From Metarhizium brunneum (taxonomy: Eukaryota > Ascomycota > Sordariomycetes > Hypocreales > Clavicipitaceae): a stretch of DNA of 64,000 nucleotides. A program made the translations under genes and the position numbers. The stretch is from the NCBI RefSeq assembly GCF_013426205.1, contig NC_089424.1, positions 2,170,001-2,234,000 of the forward strand, given 5' to 3'. Positions 37,131-50,350 of this stretch are shown here, in pieces (the stretch's first letter is position 1; each line of letters begins with the position of its first letter). The notes beneath the pieces were generated by a model. That model worked only from the letters and a program-made list of their open reading frames with translations. It had not been told where the DNA came from and did not search any database.

Positions 37131-38796
37131 ATGGCCGAGGAACAGAAGCCCGTTGTCGAGCTCCCCAAGGAGGAGACCGCTCCCGCCCCTGCTATTGAAA
37201 CCGCCGAGGCTGCTCCCGCTGCTGTTGTCGAGGATAAGCCCGCCGAAGAAACTAAGCCCGCCGAAGAGACGGGGGTCAAGACGGACGACAAGCCTGCCGA
37301 GGAGGTGAAGCCTGTTGAGGAAGGACACCTGGGACACAAGGCTCAGGGTGCCAGCTTCCCGAAGTAAGTTGCAGAGCCCGTGTGAAGCTCTGTTTGAGTG
37401 AGCCTAGGGAGAAAACCCGTTCTAACATTGTTTAGAAACCTTATTCCGACCAAGGAGTTTTTCTTTTTCGGGTCTGACTCTTTCGAGCCCAAGGCCCTGT
37501 CTTCCTATTTGAAGGGCGAGAAGAACATCGAGCACGCTCACCACAACATTTCTTGGGCTTCCCACACTGGTAAAGGTCTCTTGTTCATTGGTGATAAGAA
37601 GGCGCCATCTAATATCATCAATTTGGTATGTGATTTGATGAGAATGGACGAAGCGCCCCCCAGAATGCTAACCCGGAGACCAGGCTGACACCACTGAACC
37701 TGAAACTGATGGCTCCAACAAATTCCACTTCACCCACAAGGGCAATAAGCACAGCTTCAAGGCTGTCACTACAGCCGAGCGTGACAATTGGGTTGCCCAA
37801 CTCAAAGCCAAGATCGCCGAGGCCAAGGAGCTGGTTGCTTCTGTAACCGAATCTGAGGTTTACAAGAATGCGCTTGAGAGCTTCAAGCCAAAGGCCGCTG
37901 CTCCCAAGGAGGAGAAGCCCGAGGAGGGAGCCAAGGCCGAGGAAGCCGCAAAGCCCGAAGAAGCTTCCCCCGCTGAGGGTGAAGCTGTCGCCGCCACCGA
38001 GGACAAGCCTGCCGAAGAGCCCAAGCGTCGCTCTGCTAGCCGCAAGCGCGCTTCCATCTTTGGATTCGGGAAGAAGGAATCTACAAAGGAGAAGAAGGAA
38101 GAGTCAAAGGCTGAAGAGGTCGTTACCCCTGAGGCCGCTGGGGCCGCCGTTGAGGCCGATGCTCCCAAGACAGAAGAAACCCCAGCTGTTGAGGGCGAGG
38201 CCGCCGGTGCTACAGAAGAAAAGCCAGCTATTTCTAAACGCAACAGTATCTTTGGCAACGTCTTCGGAAAGAAAGAAAAGAAGGTCGCCGATAAGCCTGC
38301 TGAGAGTGCTGTTCAACAAGACAACGAGCCTGCCGCTGATACTGCCGCTCCAGTGATTCCTCCTGTGGCATCTAATGCTCCTCTTTTCCAAGAGTCTAAC
38401 GCCGCAGTCGAAAACACAGAGGCTGCCGCTACCAACGGTGCCGAAACTGCCAAGAAGGATTTCAAGGAGAAGCGAAAGTCTTCTCTTCCTTTCAACTTTG
38501 GCAAGCGTGAAAAGTCTCCTTCGCCTGCCGAGGGTGAGGAAAAGGCCGAAAAGAGCGGCATCAGTGCTTTCTCCAAGCTCCGCGCCACCATCAAGGGCAA
38601 GTCTGGTGCAAAGACTGAGGAGAAGCCTGCTGAGGAGGCGGTCAAGGAAGAGGCCACTACTGCTGAGGCTGCGGCTACCACTGAAGAGCCCGTCGCCACC
38701 TCCGCTGCTGAGCCCGCCAAGGCTGGTGAGCCCGAAGCTGAGAGTAAACCTGAGAATGTCGCCACTGCCACCCCCGCTGTCACTGCTGCTGCCTAG
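37131..38796 (+). CDS. Meu6-like PH-domain protein (PH_6 type), Lys/Glu/Ala-rich
   Basis: Exons 37131-37363, 37436-37625 and 37684-38796 (introns 72 and 58 bp) give 511 aa. A Pro/Glu/Ala-rich N-terminus of about 75 residues precedes a PH-like domain at about 78-190 (NLIPTKEFFFFGSDSFEP, SYLKGEKNIEHAHHNISWAS, GKGLLFIGDKKA, then KFHFTHKGNKHSFKAVTTAE and RDNWVAQLKAKI). The rest is low-complexity with repeated KPAEE-type acidic blocks separated by basic Ser-containing motifs (RRSASRKRASIFGFGKKE, KRNSIFGNVFGKKEKK, KRKSSLPFNFGKREKSPSP). These recurrent R/K-x-S-x-x-F-G-x-F/G-K units could be kinase sites or short linear motifs. S. pombe Meu6 carries a related PH domain; its biochemical role is not established. 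CT-rich promoter and a strong Met context suggest high expression. Confidence 0.85.
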
Positions 38797-40162
38797 AGGG
38801 CATGCGGACGTGATGGTTACGACTTGAAGAAACCTTGAAGGAAATGAGCAAAAAAACAACTTTTCTCTTATGAAAGGGTGGGAATGGAAGGTTTCCGCAT
38901 TTCTTCACAAGATACCAAAGATACCCTGTCAAGACTGCTTTCGTTGATACCACTTTCCATATTGTTTGTTTTATTGTCTATGGGCAAATCCGACGATGTT
39001 CGTCAGAAAAAAAGAAGAAAAACATGACATCAAGGCTCTAACTTACTTAGTATACTGCATTCGCTGTTTCGTTCGATACCCGGGGAGGAGAGATAGTAAT
39101 ACTAATAATACAACGGTTGTATGTTGATTTGTGTATATCTTAGTCTTCCTGATGCCCACGTGTGAAATGGTCTCATATCTTGAAATACTGAGATTAAGTT
39201 GATTTTTGGCTACTGTCCATTGTCTTAATCACAATTGTTACAGGCATCCACGAAGAGTCGGTGTCTAAACATTATCATGACAACCTCTTTTAGGTTTATG
39301 TCCTAGCCGTGCAATATGGTCGTGTTGCATTTTGTAGATTCATGTCAGATATTCAGTACAGGAGCACTTCCTAGGACCGTGTCTACTGGTAGCTGGTAAA
39401 TTACACGATTCGCAACCACACTTGCCATACCTGTATCGATGCGATCAACGCCTTCAACTTTGATGGCTACGTACATGAGTATCACGCATGTGGCTAGGTG
39501 CTTAGGGTCAAATGGGGTATATTCAGTTCGTCAAACGATGCATGCATACGCATGTTGTCGTCTGTGCAAATGTGTGCTTATCAACCATCATTTTCCAAAA
39601 CTATCAACAAAATCAACGCTACAACCATGTTCGCCAACAATGCAAGCCTGCCCGTGTATATGCAATGACCCAATCTCTCATCCATGTCCTTTATTCTACT
39701 TGCCGTCGTGCCGAATGTTGCCAAGTCCCTGAATCGAAAGGAAACCCCACAAAGAAACCCATGTATCCCCGTACGTAAGGTATGGTGGGACTTGTAAAGA
39801 TGAACAAGATACTAACAGAAATGTTGGCTGCTTTGTTTGCCTTGGCCCATCGATGCTTCTCCAAACCCACCTGGTCTAGATCGTGTCCGTCGCTCTTATT
39901 CCCGTTGTTAACTGGTCGCTGAACATCTCAATGCTATTTTCGAAAGTAGAAGGAAAGCAAATATTATCCAACATTTTACTAGAAATAGGCCGGAAATCAG
40001 TCAAGAAAATAGACACCAGGTCTAAATGTTGCCTCGTAACATGCCCGCAACAATAGCAGAGTGACAAAGTTTTGATATGCCGTGTTTGATCGCTGGTTGG
40101 ACCATGTATGGAATAGGATGAGCCACGTCCATAGGCTGCTGACTCGCATATTCTGGCTCCAA
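38797..40162. other. Convergent 3' intergenic region (PH protein / histidine kinase)
   Basis: 1.37 kb between two stop codons. AT-rich with short random frames only; no RNA gene or repeat array seen. Confidence 0.65.
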
Positions 40163-43100
40163 TTATGCATCGCTGCTGAACGAAAGATTCTTGTACTTGC
40201 TGACGAGCTCCTCAATCTTTGGAAGAAGCTCCGGGATGCGGAAAGGCTTAGATATAACGTCATCCTTTTATTTGATTAGCATAAAAAATAAGGTCAATCT
40301 TGAGTTTTGATCGTAACTCACAATGCCAGCGGCTTTAGCGCTCTCAATTTGCTCAGGTCGTGCATAAGCCGTAACTGCTATGATTGGAATATGTGCAACG
40401 ATAGTGCCCTCTCTCTCTAGTTCACGAATCTTCCTTGCACACGTCATTCCATCCATTACCGGCATTTCCAAATCCATAAGAATTACAGAAATGTCGACTC
40501 CATCTTGTTCCTGTCCTGCCCAGAACCTGGATTTCTGGAGAGTCTGCAGAGCTTCAAAGCCATGATTTGCGACAAACGTATTATTTCCACAATGTCGCAG
40601 TTGTCTTTGCAAGACTTTTTGATTTACGATATTGTCTTCGACAATAAGAACATCAAAAGGAGATCGGTTCCCCGAAGCGGAACTGCTTCGGAGGAGAGAG
40701 CGATCGTTGAGCTTTGGTGCAGTCTCTGGAACTGGTAGAGGCGAAGCAGGAGGAGGAACAATAACCTTGCGTCCAATTTTGAATGGCGAGATGCGATCGT
40801 GCTTAGCGGGAGGATGAACACATTTTCGACATTGAACGTAGAAGTTGAACTTGCTGCCCACGCCTGCCTTTGACGAGACACCGATCTGGCCCCCTTGCAT
40901 CTCAGTCAGTATCCTGGAAATGAAGAGTCCAAGTCCAGATCCGCCATATTGAACGTGAGTTCGTGGTGTCGCCTGCTGGAACCGCTGGAACAAGAGCTTC
41001 ATTTCCTCTTCCGCCAAGCCTGGCCCAGTATCTTCCACAGAGCAGTGTATATGGATCACGTCGCCTGTGCCCCATTCTGCTTCGTTGGTGATATCCATAC
41101 TTGGAGCTCGTTGATTGTTAATTCGGCTGAAGTACGATACCCCAGTACTGGTGACCTCTGATATGTCTCTGGATGCGCTAACCTTTACAATTATACAGCG
41201 GCGCTCACGGCCTTGTGTAAATTTGATTGCATTAGTCATGAGATTAATCAAAACCTGGTTTAACCTGGAAGGATCCAACTTTGCCCACGCAACATTATGG
41301 CGTTCGAAGTTGTCATCAACATTGAATTCAAACTCGATATCATGAGCGACCAATTCAGGCTCAAACATTTTCAGTGTTGATTGTACGAGTTTGATGGGTT
41401 GCACGTCCGCAGGAGCAACGGCCAGCAATTTGGAATCCAGCTTCGAAAGGGTCAAGACGTCATCCACGATGCGCTTCTGGTGACTAGCACAGAGATTGAT
41501 GGTGTTGGCCGCATCTAAGCAGCCCTCTAGCAAATTCTCAAGCTCATTCTTGTCTTTATGTACTGTAAAAGCAGAAATATTATTTGCAATTTGATCGGCG
41601 CATTGGAGAATAGCTGACAATGGATTCCGCATTTCGTGACTCGTAATATCGATGAAGTTTTCTTGTTGTCTCTTTAGCTCCACGGCCTCTTCTCTCCGCT
41701 CGTTCTGAACCTTTTCTGCCCATTTCTGTGACGAGATATCCGTAATACAGCCGAAAATAGACTTCAATGCTCCATCTAGTGTCTTCTCCGGAAATGCACT
41801 CATCAATACCCATGTGTCGATTGTGTTGCAGCCACTTTGCTGTGAGCACTTAAATCGAAACTCGAGGGAAATGGTCACTTTCTCCTTAACCAGTTGAGAC
41901 CATGCAGCTTCCAGAGCAGGTCTGTCTTCGTCTCGAACACTATCCATCCAACCGCTCTCGGCGTCTTGCAAGCGGGTGTGTCGAGAAATCTGCCACCACA
42001 TGTCGTTGCAATAGTTGATGGACCCAACGGCATCAGCAATAAACATACCGACTGGGGCGAACTCAGCCATGCGAGTGAATCGATACTCGCTTTCGTTTGC
42101 CTCCTGCGTTCTTTGAATCAGCTGTTTTGAAAGTTCTTGCCTGTCGAGAGCTGCAAGGCGTGCTGCGCGTTGACCTCGTTTAATTTCTTCCTCGAACAAT
42201 ACCACTGACGCCATGGATGTTGCGAGCTGTCTGGAGAGAAGGTCCACAAAAAGTTTGTAGTCTTCGTCGTATGGCCGCCTGGGATTTGTTCCCATAACAA
42301 TGAACCCGGCGATGGCTTTTGTAGTGGTAGGCACAACAGGTAAGACAACAACCGTTGAGCATGGATCAGGAAAACCTCGGCATTGAAGCCCATCGAGCAG
42401 ACGTTTCGGCAGATTTCCAGCTTCCTCGGAAAGAACGACCGGCGCCCCGCCCATCGCCATACATTGACGCATATAGGGGGCAAAGCCTTCATCAGATGAC
42501 TTGAGATCCAAGGATGGCGGTGCAGCCACGTGTCCATCGGGGACACCGGGAGACCCTTCTAATGCGAGTTGCGACGGCGGTAACAGACTGCCCGAGTGAA
42601 GCGAGGATACTTCACCCTCATATTCCTCTCGTACCGAGTAGATGATGCTAAACGGTATGTCGAACTCATTATACTCTAAGCCGAGCTGCACCTGGGGCCA
42701 AAACCCTGTCACAGTCGTGGCTGTGGCTACCCTTTCACCCATCTCACGGAGCGTGAGCATGCGTCTCTCGTTGATTGTTCGACGGGTGTTTTCGAAACAA
42801 GGGCTATACAACCCAACCACTTCGCCATCATTGCCAATTAGCGGGATAAGTGCCCAGGAAAAGAACGTTTCCTCGAGGAACCTATTACGTTTAATGAATA
42901 ACCGATTATCGTGTTTCATTGTCGACTGTCCTGACTTCCAGGCATTATCAAAGATGGGCTCCATTTCCCCCCAAATTTCAGGCCATCCATCGGCAAAATT
43001 CATTCCCATCAAATCCGGATGCTTCTTCCCGGCCAAGGAAATGTAGGCTTCATTGTATATTATCACCATATCCGAGCCCCAGTACATGGCTGCAGGGTGT

Positions 43101-44719
43101 GGGCTGGCCATGACCAGACTAGACATCGTTCTAAGATCAGGTGACCAGTAAGTCATGGACCCGAGGGCGGTGGAAGTCCAATCTCGTGTTTTCGCAAATT
43201 TGATATGATCGGGAAGATTGTCATGCAGTGGTATCACAGTCCAGTCAAAGGACGGCTTGGTTGGTTGCACTTGTTGCAGAACCTGATTAGTGAATTCATC
43301 CGGATGATTCAAGGGTGCTGCGGCGTCATCTAGTTTTGTCTGGATAGCATCCATGAGTTGTTCATCTCCTTGAGCACCAGGAACAGCATCACCGAAGTAG
43401 TCTGGAGGGCCAACAGAGCCAACAGAGCCAACCACAGGCGTGACCGGCATAGGTTGGGAGACAATAGAAGTGTTCGTCGGAATGGGGATGGAATCGTTTG
43501 AAATCGGTGCGGCAGAACTCGGCCTAGTAGTTGAGTGGCCAGCACGAGTGACATTGCCGCTGACGAAGCGAAATCGTTGGCGAACGGTAACATAAGTCCA
43601 ATTAATACCGCCATACACGTGAAATATCGACGTTGGTTCCTGACTGGCTCGGCTGCTGGGTGACGATGTCGCCCAGGATGCAAACCGCTCAAAGTTGGCC
43701 ACGTCCACGGTTTCAGCAGGTTCCATACCGACAAGTTCAGCTATATCTCGAGATGAACGTAACGAGGCGTTGCCGTATAAAATATGTAGAGAGGGTTGGT
43801 TAGGAGGGGTGTTGGCTGGGGTTAGCGTGTCGATGAGAAATGTTGGCCTGCTATCCTGTTCTACTAGTTCCATGGCCCCGATGCTTTGGATAAGCTGCAA
43901 GTTTGGTGATGCAATTCGAAGCTCTGGGCTCAAAGCCGGGGCCGACATGTCGACTGACGAGCCCAGACTAGGCGGCGTACTGCCAGGCATGGCCGATGTC
44001 ACCGGTTTAACATTCGCATGAGGTAGCTTCACGGTTGTGACGGCGCTCGATGGCTCTTCCCTAGTTCTCGAAAGCATACTGGCACTAACATCAGGTGATG
44101 AGCCCGTCGGCCGTCCCAGTCGTCTTGACGGGGTATGTGAGAAGAAGAGGGGAGAAAATGGGCCGTCACGATTTGTCATAGGCACAGCAGGACGAGACGC
44201 GGCGGGAGGTATTTCAAACCGCCTAGGAGGTGAGGCGCCAGTCCGAGGCTTTTTGAAAGATGCGGGTTCCATTGCGGCGTCTTGCTCTTGGGAATCAAAA
44301 GAGTGACGCTTTCCAGCAGGGTCTGAGCGTAAATACTCAGCACCAGACGCTGGATTGACGGAGCTTTGATATTGGTAGCTTAAGGCAAGTGAAGCCTTGG
44401 CTAGCCATGAACCTGTTGTTGTATTGGATCTATGGAGGTTGGCCGGTGGCGCAGAGCGGCCGTGACGCTCAGCAGGCCGTCCCCATGATCTGGAGATTCT
44501 TGATGAGTGCCGCCTTGGATGATCTAGGTGGCCGTAACGAGCCTCGGGAGAAGATGAAGCGAAGTGAGAGGCTCCCAGAACGGGCGGATTGTCAGTGAGG
44601 CGCGAGTCTCTCACTGAAGTGTCGCATGGAGACGATGGATAAGTGTCAGAGGTAGAGTCAAGTGAAGATGGAGAAACTGCGCCTGGGCAGGACACGGAAG
44701 CGTCTTCTCTCTCCTGCAT
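40163..44719 (-). CDS. Hybrid sensor histidine kinase with PAS domains and receiver
   Basis: Fungal two-component phosphorelay sensor. Exons 40322-44719 and 40163-40264 (57-bp intron) give 1,499 aa. The first 450 residues are Ser/Pro-rich and apparently disordered. Next come a weak PAS-like region (DIAELVGMEPAETVDVANFE), a PAS-type sensor segment (TYWSPDLRTMSSLVMASPHP, YWGSDMVIIYNEAYISLAGK), a GAF-like stretch and a clear PAS (MAEFAPVGMFIADAVGSINY). The HisKA box is TSHEMRNPLSAIL with phospho-acceptor His1028. The HATPase has NLMTNAIKFT, DTGPGL and GGSGLGLFISR. The receiver has VLIVEDN, phospho-acceptor Asp1416 in LMDLEMPVMDG, and ISKPF with Lys1472 encoded by the small last exon. No transmembrane segment, so cytosolic. 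The start is MQERED; the frame continues 243 codons upstream but has no ATG and unrelated composition. The assignment to a numbered fungal HHK group is left open. Confidence 0.93.
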
Positions 44720-47700
44720 CAAGGCGCCGGAGGTACTTCCGACACGGGCAACCGGGTGGGAATTCAGTAGGCACTCGGTAAGAGAGCCAGAATGTGCGAG
44801 CAGAAATACAAGACAAGACGTAACTGGCAAGGTATATGTAGATCCGGCGTTGATGGGTTGGCCGACGACGACCCAGGGACCACCGTCTCGGCTGCGAGGA
44901 CAGTGGATATCGAAGACCAGCACCTTGCTTCGCTGGTGTGGCCTGTAGGGCCTGGGCCTGGGCCAAGGCCTGGGCCTTTGCTCGACTTTGGACAAGATGC
45001 AAAACCTGGGCTGCTTCGTAGCTTGGTGAAGATCGAGATTCGAGAAGAGTGGATTCGGATCAGAGAGGTGGATAATGACCAGGGAACCGCAACGGGTTGG
45101 CGTAGCTTGGAACTTGACAGCAAGCAAATGTGATGCCGCTACAACCCAAGCTGACGCACCGTCGAGGAAATATAAGTAAACAGCTTTCACATGGAACCGG
45201 AGAATCGATGTGACGGGTTGATTAGGCACGAGACATGGACCGAGAAGAAGACTAGTGTGAGGTGGACGACTGGCAAGTACTAACCACCAACACCAACACA
45301 AAGCATGGACGAGATTATGAGATTCAACGATTGCCGAGCATGGGCAGTGTGTCAATAGCCAGCTGCGGATGGCGCCGTGTGCTTGATAATGGCCTTGCGA
45401 CTCCTTCTGAACCTGATAATCGGTGAAATTGTATTTTGTTGGAATCAATGAGAAGGATATAGCAGAGGGAGGGAAATGTGGTGCAAGTTAGAAGGCAGGA
45501 AGGAGCAAAGAGCATCATGGGTAAAGACAGCAACACCCTCAATTCCGGACCCTGTGTGCCAGGTGGCCACATGCATCTGTTACAAGTCCGACCTGAGGTG
45601 GGACGGGAGACTACCTAGACCTAGGTACCTTTTACCCAGTGACCGTGTGTGCCAAACGGCGTAATTTAGAGTCGAAAGATGGCGCCTGCAAATGGGACGG
45701 CGGATGTTGATGACAGAAAGAGCCGATGTTCAGTCACTCCGCACCGAGTACTAGATCAAGATTGATCTCGATGTTCCAGGGCAACGCGGCCTCGGGACAC
45801 TTATGCTTGAGCATAGTACTAGTATTGCCATCCTTGAGACAGGTACGGCGCATCGGGACGGGACATAAAACGAAGGCACTCCTATGGAAGGCACTGCCGA
45901 CCGAATTACCCACTTGGGTAGGTGGTGTACGTGGGTTTGCGGCTTTGGTGTTTCGTATCTCAGATCTTTGCTCCGTCGGCACGACAAAACATCCAAGTCA
46001 TTACATGCACATCAACCCGTCGACACGAGGACTCCAACTTTGCAAGAGCAACGCTGGCTACTTCGCCGTGCCCCGCCAACGGCACCGCCTGGGAAAAGTA
46101 CGATCCTGCACAGTAACGCGCGATTCACCCGACTCTTCTAAATTCCTGCCCTTGACCTTTGCCGTCCGCGAACCTTACCCAAGTAGGCTTGGCACGGCAG
46201 CCGCATCAAAGCACATGGCGATTGATATTGCGCTCGCCGTACGGAGTGTCGCTTTCATTCTGAGCGTTCTCGTCTGAGCTTTACATATCGCCAAGGTATC
46301 GAGTTGCGGGTTTCAGGGTGGTGACACAAGCCGCGTCTGCTTTCACCTGCAACTAGTACAACGCAATTTGAGCCTCGTCCGGACAATTGATTCACGGTAT
46401 CACAAAGTCCAGGGCATGGAGTTTCAATGACACCTTCAGCCACTCTGTATTTAATCTTGACGGTTATGCACGAATAATGGAAGAGCTACACAAGTTACGC
46501 TATAGCGGGTCGTGTTCACAACGTCCACGCATTCGCAGTGATTCGCAGTGTGTCACCTGTCGACACTGTCTGGCTCTTGTGACGCCAAGATCCCCTGGCC
46601 GTCAACCCTGCTGCCGGCGTCATGGCCACGGCACACACATCCCACCGAAACGTGTTAGGATGTTGTCTCCACTGCTGCTGTCCGTAGAACAGTCCAGACC
46701 CTTTGCAGATTGACCGCTGCGACATGGGGCATCTGCAGTGTCCCGCAAGAAGTTCATGTTTTGCGTTTGTTGATGGCGGAATGATAGTGACGGAACTGTC
46801 GATGTCAGACCGACAATGCCAACCAGTAGATCAACATGATGTGATGCAGCCCGATCATGTCGCAGCATTTGCAAAATTGCGACCACTGACCGGTTCCTCT
46901 GTAGTCATACGGAGTATAATACCTGGGTAGGCAGAAAACCACAAAATGTACGGAGTACGTAGTATGTACTCCGTAGTTCCAGCCCGCGTTTGTCATTACA
47001 GTCGAGACTGAATCGAGTCACTCACTTATGCCACTACGTCATTCCTCACAAAGTGGCCAGTCCTGTAACTCATTATTCCACTCCAGTTTCTCAGCAATGC
47101 CGATGGCTACACCTTGGTTCAGAGCAGTTATATTGCGACTTGTCTGATACGCGAAACGAGGAGTTCTCCGAGTAGGTTTAAAAATCTGAAAACCAGCCTC
47201 CACCAGCAGGTCATAGTTGTTGATTGTTTTATAGGGTCCGGTCAAAGGGCTAATATATATATTAATCTATTGGTAAATCATGACCACGGTTGCCTTTCAA
47301 GCAACATCTTGGCGACCCGCTACCTGGAAACCCATGGATAGTTGAGCTTATCCAGCGCAGCGATAGCTACGAGTTTTTGGCTCTCGACATGTCGTCAGGT
47401 TGTCAAACCAGCCATTCTTCTTTCGCCCCCGCTTTTTTAGCTGTCGGCAGGACCAACCGAACAGATTGCCCTTTCCATCCATACGAGACTGGAAGACACC
47501 AGACAGATGCCACATCACAATTTTGTTCTGCACGTCACCGCATTCATCAGACGAGGTGGCGAGCAAGGCACTCGACTCGTCCAACGATAAAGAGCATTCT
47601 GCCGCTAAGATGGCCCAAAACCCTCGACATGTGCCGTCTCCCACAAACATTGGAGCCCCTCACGCGCCAGCACACCCGGATCTGTGTCGGCGGCATCTCC

Positions 47701-48365
47701 CGACACCCCATTGGCTGACGCACACATCACCAACAGCCCACAGAGCCAATCGTCAACGACATGCAGTTGCGGGCGCTTAGAGACCCCTGGGCCCTGGGCT
47801 TGCGCCACTTCATTGGCCACGATAGATGTGATGCTGGGTGCATGGCTCCTCGCACAGAAGCTCACCATCGAATCACCAACATCTCTCGCCGGGTCCCTGA
47901 CAGGTCGCTAGAGGGTCGCTTGATGGTGGTCAGTGAGAAGGCCTGAGGCCTTTAAACGGGTTGGCCCCCAGTCTGAATGCTCGGTCTTTGGCGTAGAGGG
48001 GCTCCGACCTGTTCAATGCCTTCTTGACGACGGCAAACAAGACAAAGGGAAGGGACGAAATAAATCGAAACAAACCGTTGACCATCTCGTCTTGCGGATG
48101 CGGCCGGCTCGCAGTTGCTCAATCCCGCCGGACTGTGTCGCGCCAACATCGAGATAACCCGCTGAGGAAGCGTCCCCGAGACCCCTCCAATTTCAATTCT
48201 CGCGCTGAAAAAAACTCCAAAGATCAAACTCTTGGACACGAAAGACGTCGACATACTGCATGATCCAGAATGAAGCTAACGGCGTTCACGTCGCGAAAGC
48301 CGCACTCATATCAAATTTTACGCCGAGTATGGCCCCCAGTGGCTAGAAAAGCTACATCATGGCTC
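44720..48365. other. 3.6-kb divergent intergenic region (histidine kinase / membrane protein)
   Basis: Long upstream regions of two divergent genes. A frame runs on from the kinase gene to 45448 without an ATG. One ATG-started frame of 183 aa (45726-46277) has no domain or signal. Three TACGGAGTA-type words occur at 46908-46975. No gene is supported. Confidence 0.6.
46908..46975. repeat. Inverted TACGGAGTA / TACTCCGTA cluster
   Basis: Exact copies at 46908 and 46949 face an inverted copy at 46967; the last two form a potential hairpin with a 9-base loop. Intergenic. Confidence 0.8.
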
Positions 48366-49265
48366 ATGCCTATTGAGCTCATCGGCCTGGTACCGATACT
48401 CGTCATTTTTGGCATTGCGCAGCCAGACATGTACAGAACAGACATGTGGCGGATTGGATTCGAGAATAAGCTCAACTCCAACCCCAATATGATTCTGTAT
48501 GCATATGCCAACTACAGACCATTACCTACCGTTCCGCTCATTTGGTCACAAACGTACGTAACATGTCGAGATTCCCTCGTGGTGGCCAGTAGGTGAACCA
48601 AGGTTTAAAAAAAACGCTAACAAGTCAAATCTTTCTATCAGACTTACCGACTTCAATGTCGCGATTTCCGTCATCTCACTCTTCTTCCTCCTTTCTAAGC
48701 TCATTTCGCACATAATGAAGTTGTGGTACCCCATTGTGGCCGTTTTTATTAACTTGGCTCTTGTTGCACTTTATACTGTCAGCACATACGGTCAGATTGG
48801 ACCAGATTACGCCGATGCGCGATATCCTTCGCCGGCAGCGTGGTATTTTCGGCAGGGATGCGGACTCGCCCAGAGGTATGGCAAGTACAGAGCTTGCCAG
48901 GTTGCTCAGGGGTCGTTGTTCATCACACTCTTCATACTGTAAGTGTGTGTGCCGCAGTTACAGTTGCAGGTTCTTCGATAACAGACAGAAACCTAACCAT
49001 ATTTTGCAGTGTCGTTTATGTCTTAAACTTGGGCTTCGCCTTGTATGCCATGTGGCCTAATCCAATGAATGACGTGGACGAGGACGACGAAGATCGAGAG
49101 TCGACTAGTTCTGATCCCAAGGAACGCAGTACCTGGGAGATGCAGAGCATGAAATCGCCGGTGTCTATGCGCGAGTCGCCATTTACTCCAAGGACACAGG
49201 CCTTCCATACTCTGGACAGGCAGCTTCCACTGCGACAGCAGAAGCAAGGTCAACAATATGCTTAA
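48366..49265 (+). CDS. Fungal four-TM integral membrane protein, function unknown
   Basis: Exons 48366-48553, 48642-48938 and 49010-49265 (introns 88 and 71 bp) give 246 aa. Four hydrophobic segments are visible: ELIGLVPILVIFGIAQP; NVAISVISLFFLLSKLI; WYPIVAVFINLALVALYTVS; and, across the second splice, LFITLFIL-VVYVLNLGFALY. Between them is a loop with YADARYPSPAAWY and two Cys. The C-terminus is hydrophilic, acidic, then Ser/Thr/Pro-rich (possible phosphorylation). Similar four-helix proteins are widespread in Sordariomycetes as uncharacterised 'integral membrane proteins'. The start chosen is the Met directly before the first helix; an in-frame ATG 96 bp upstream would add a basic stretch. 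Role unknown. Confidence 0.82.
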
Positions 49266-50121
49266 AGACTAGCGAGAGAGGAAGTCTCGGGGAGATAAAG
49301 ACTGAGCGAGGCATGAAAACGTAGCTAATTGATAGGGATGTGTTTGGGATAATTGGCGCAAAGGACATAATATTCGGACAGCTTGGATGTGTTTTTCTAC
49401 CATGGCAATTTTTTCGAGTCGTGGACACTTTTCGTCTTTAAGTGACGACAGCACGCAGTCTTTTTAAATCCACTGGATGCAGGGGCATATCTTTTGTTCG
49501 TGAATCATTGTGTAGGCCCGTAGGACACGGAGCTGTTGGATGATTAGTTGCCAATCAAGGATTGCATTCGTTGTTACTCTTGCCTCAAGCTGCGAGTTAA
49601 CAGGCAGTACGGAGTATTGTTTCTCCTCGCCATCGCCAATTCGTGACGCATGGCGGCGGCAGAAAGGCCGTGTTGGCCCTGCCTATCTCGACAGGGCTAA
49701 ACCATGTGGTAAGTGGTGTGGTAACTTGACTGCGCAAAATGGGACTCGAGGCTTAACCCAACTTGCATCACCAACCACCAGTCTCCGATGCTCCCCCGGA
49801 TCAATCAACCCACCACCAAAAAGTATGTACGTACATGTATGTACGTAACAGCTTCCCCCAGCGCCACCAACGGCATCGTGACCGCACCTCCGCGGCACCG
49901 ACTCCACCGGCGTCCGTGGACCGCGAGCCATGGCGGCTCCGACTTCGGGTGAGCCGGTCCGAACGTTGAAGGGCCAGCACGGCACTGTGCACTGTGCCGT
50001 GAGACAAAGACCATCTACTTGGGTACTGCGGAATGCTGGCTGGATTGACGCCGCTTGGTCATTTTTGTGCATTCAATGTTGGCCCAGTAGCGCCTGTTGA
50101 GTCTTGACATGCAATTACTAG

Positions 50122-50190
50122 TACTGCAGGTACTTACCTACTTTAAGTACTTAAGTAGTAAGTAAGGTACCTAGGTACTCAAGTACCTGA
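50122..50190. repeat. GTACCT/AAGTAC palindromic cluster
   Basis: Dense run including GGTACTTACC, TTTAAGTACTTAAG, GGTACCTAGGTACTCAAG and TACC half-sites. Resembles the cluster at 3941-4036. Confidence 0.6.
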
Positions 50191-50321
50191 TTGATATTCC
50201 CCCAGCTTTCCCCGCATATTCACAGTGTGTCGACCCCGGCCCGACAGAACCAGTAATTTCCACGCCCCTGCTCACATCGCGTCCCCAACTGGTTTCCCAC
50301 CGTCATTGGCTTTTCTTTCTT

Positions 50322-50350
50322 CTACACTTACACTTACACTTACACTTACA
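50322..50350. repeat. Hexamer tandem repeat (CTTACA)n
   Basis: About four and a half copies of CTTACA in the presumed 5' leader of the SSADH gene, about 175 bp before its start codon. Confidence 0.8.

Noticed and set aside
40322..45448. Extension of the histidine kinase 243 residues upstream of MQERED
   Set aside because: The frame is open but begins at a TTG, contains no ATG and has unrelated, hydrophobic composition.
45726..46277. 183-codon plus-strand frame
   Set aside because: ATG-started but no recognisable domain, signal peptide or conserved exon structure.
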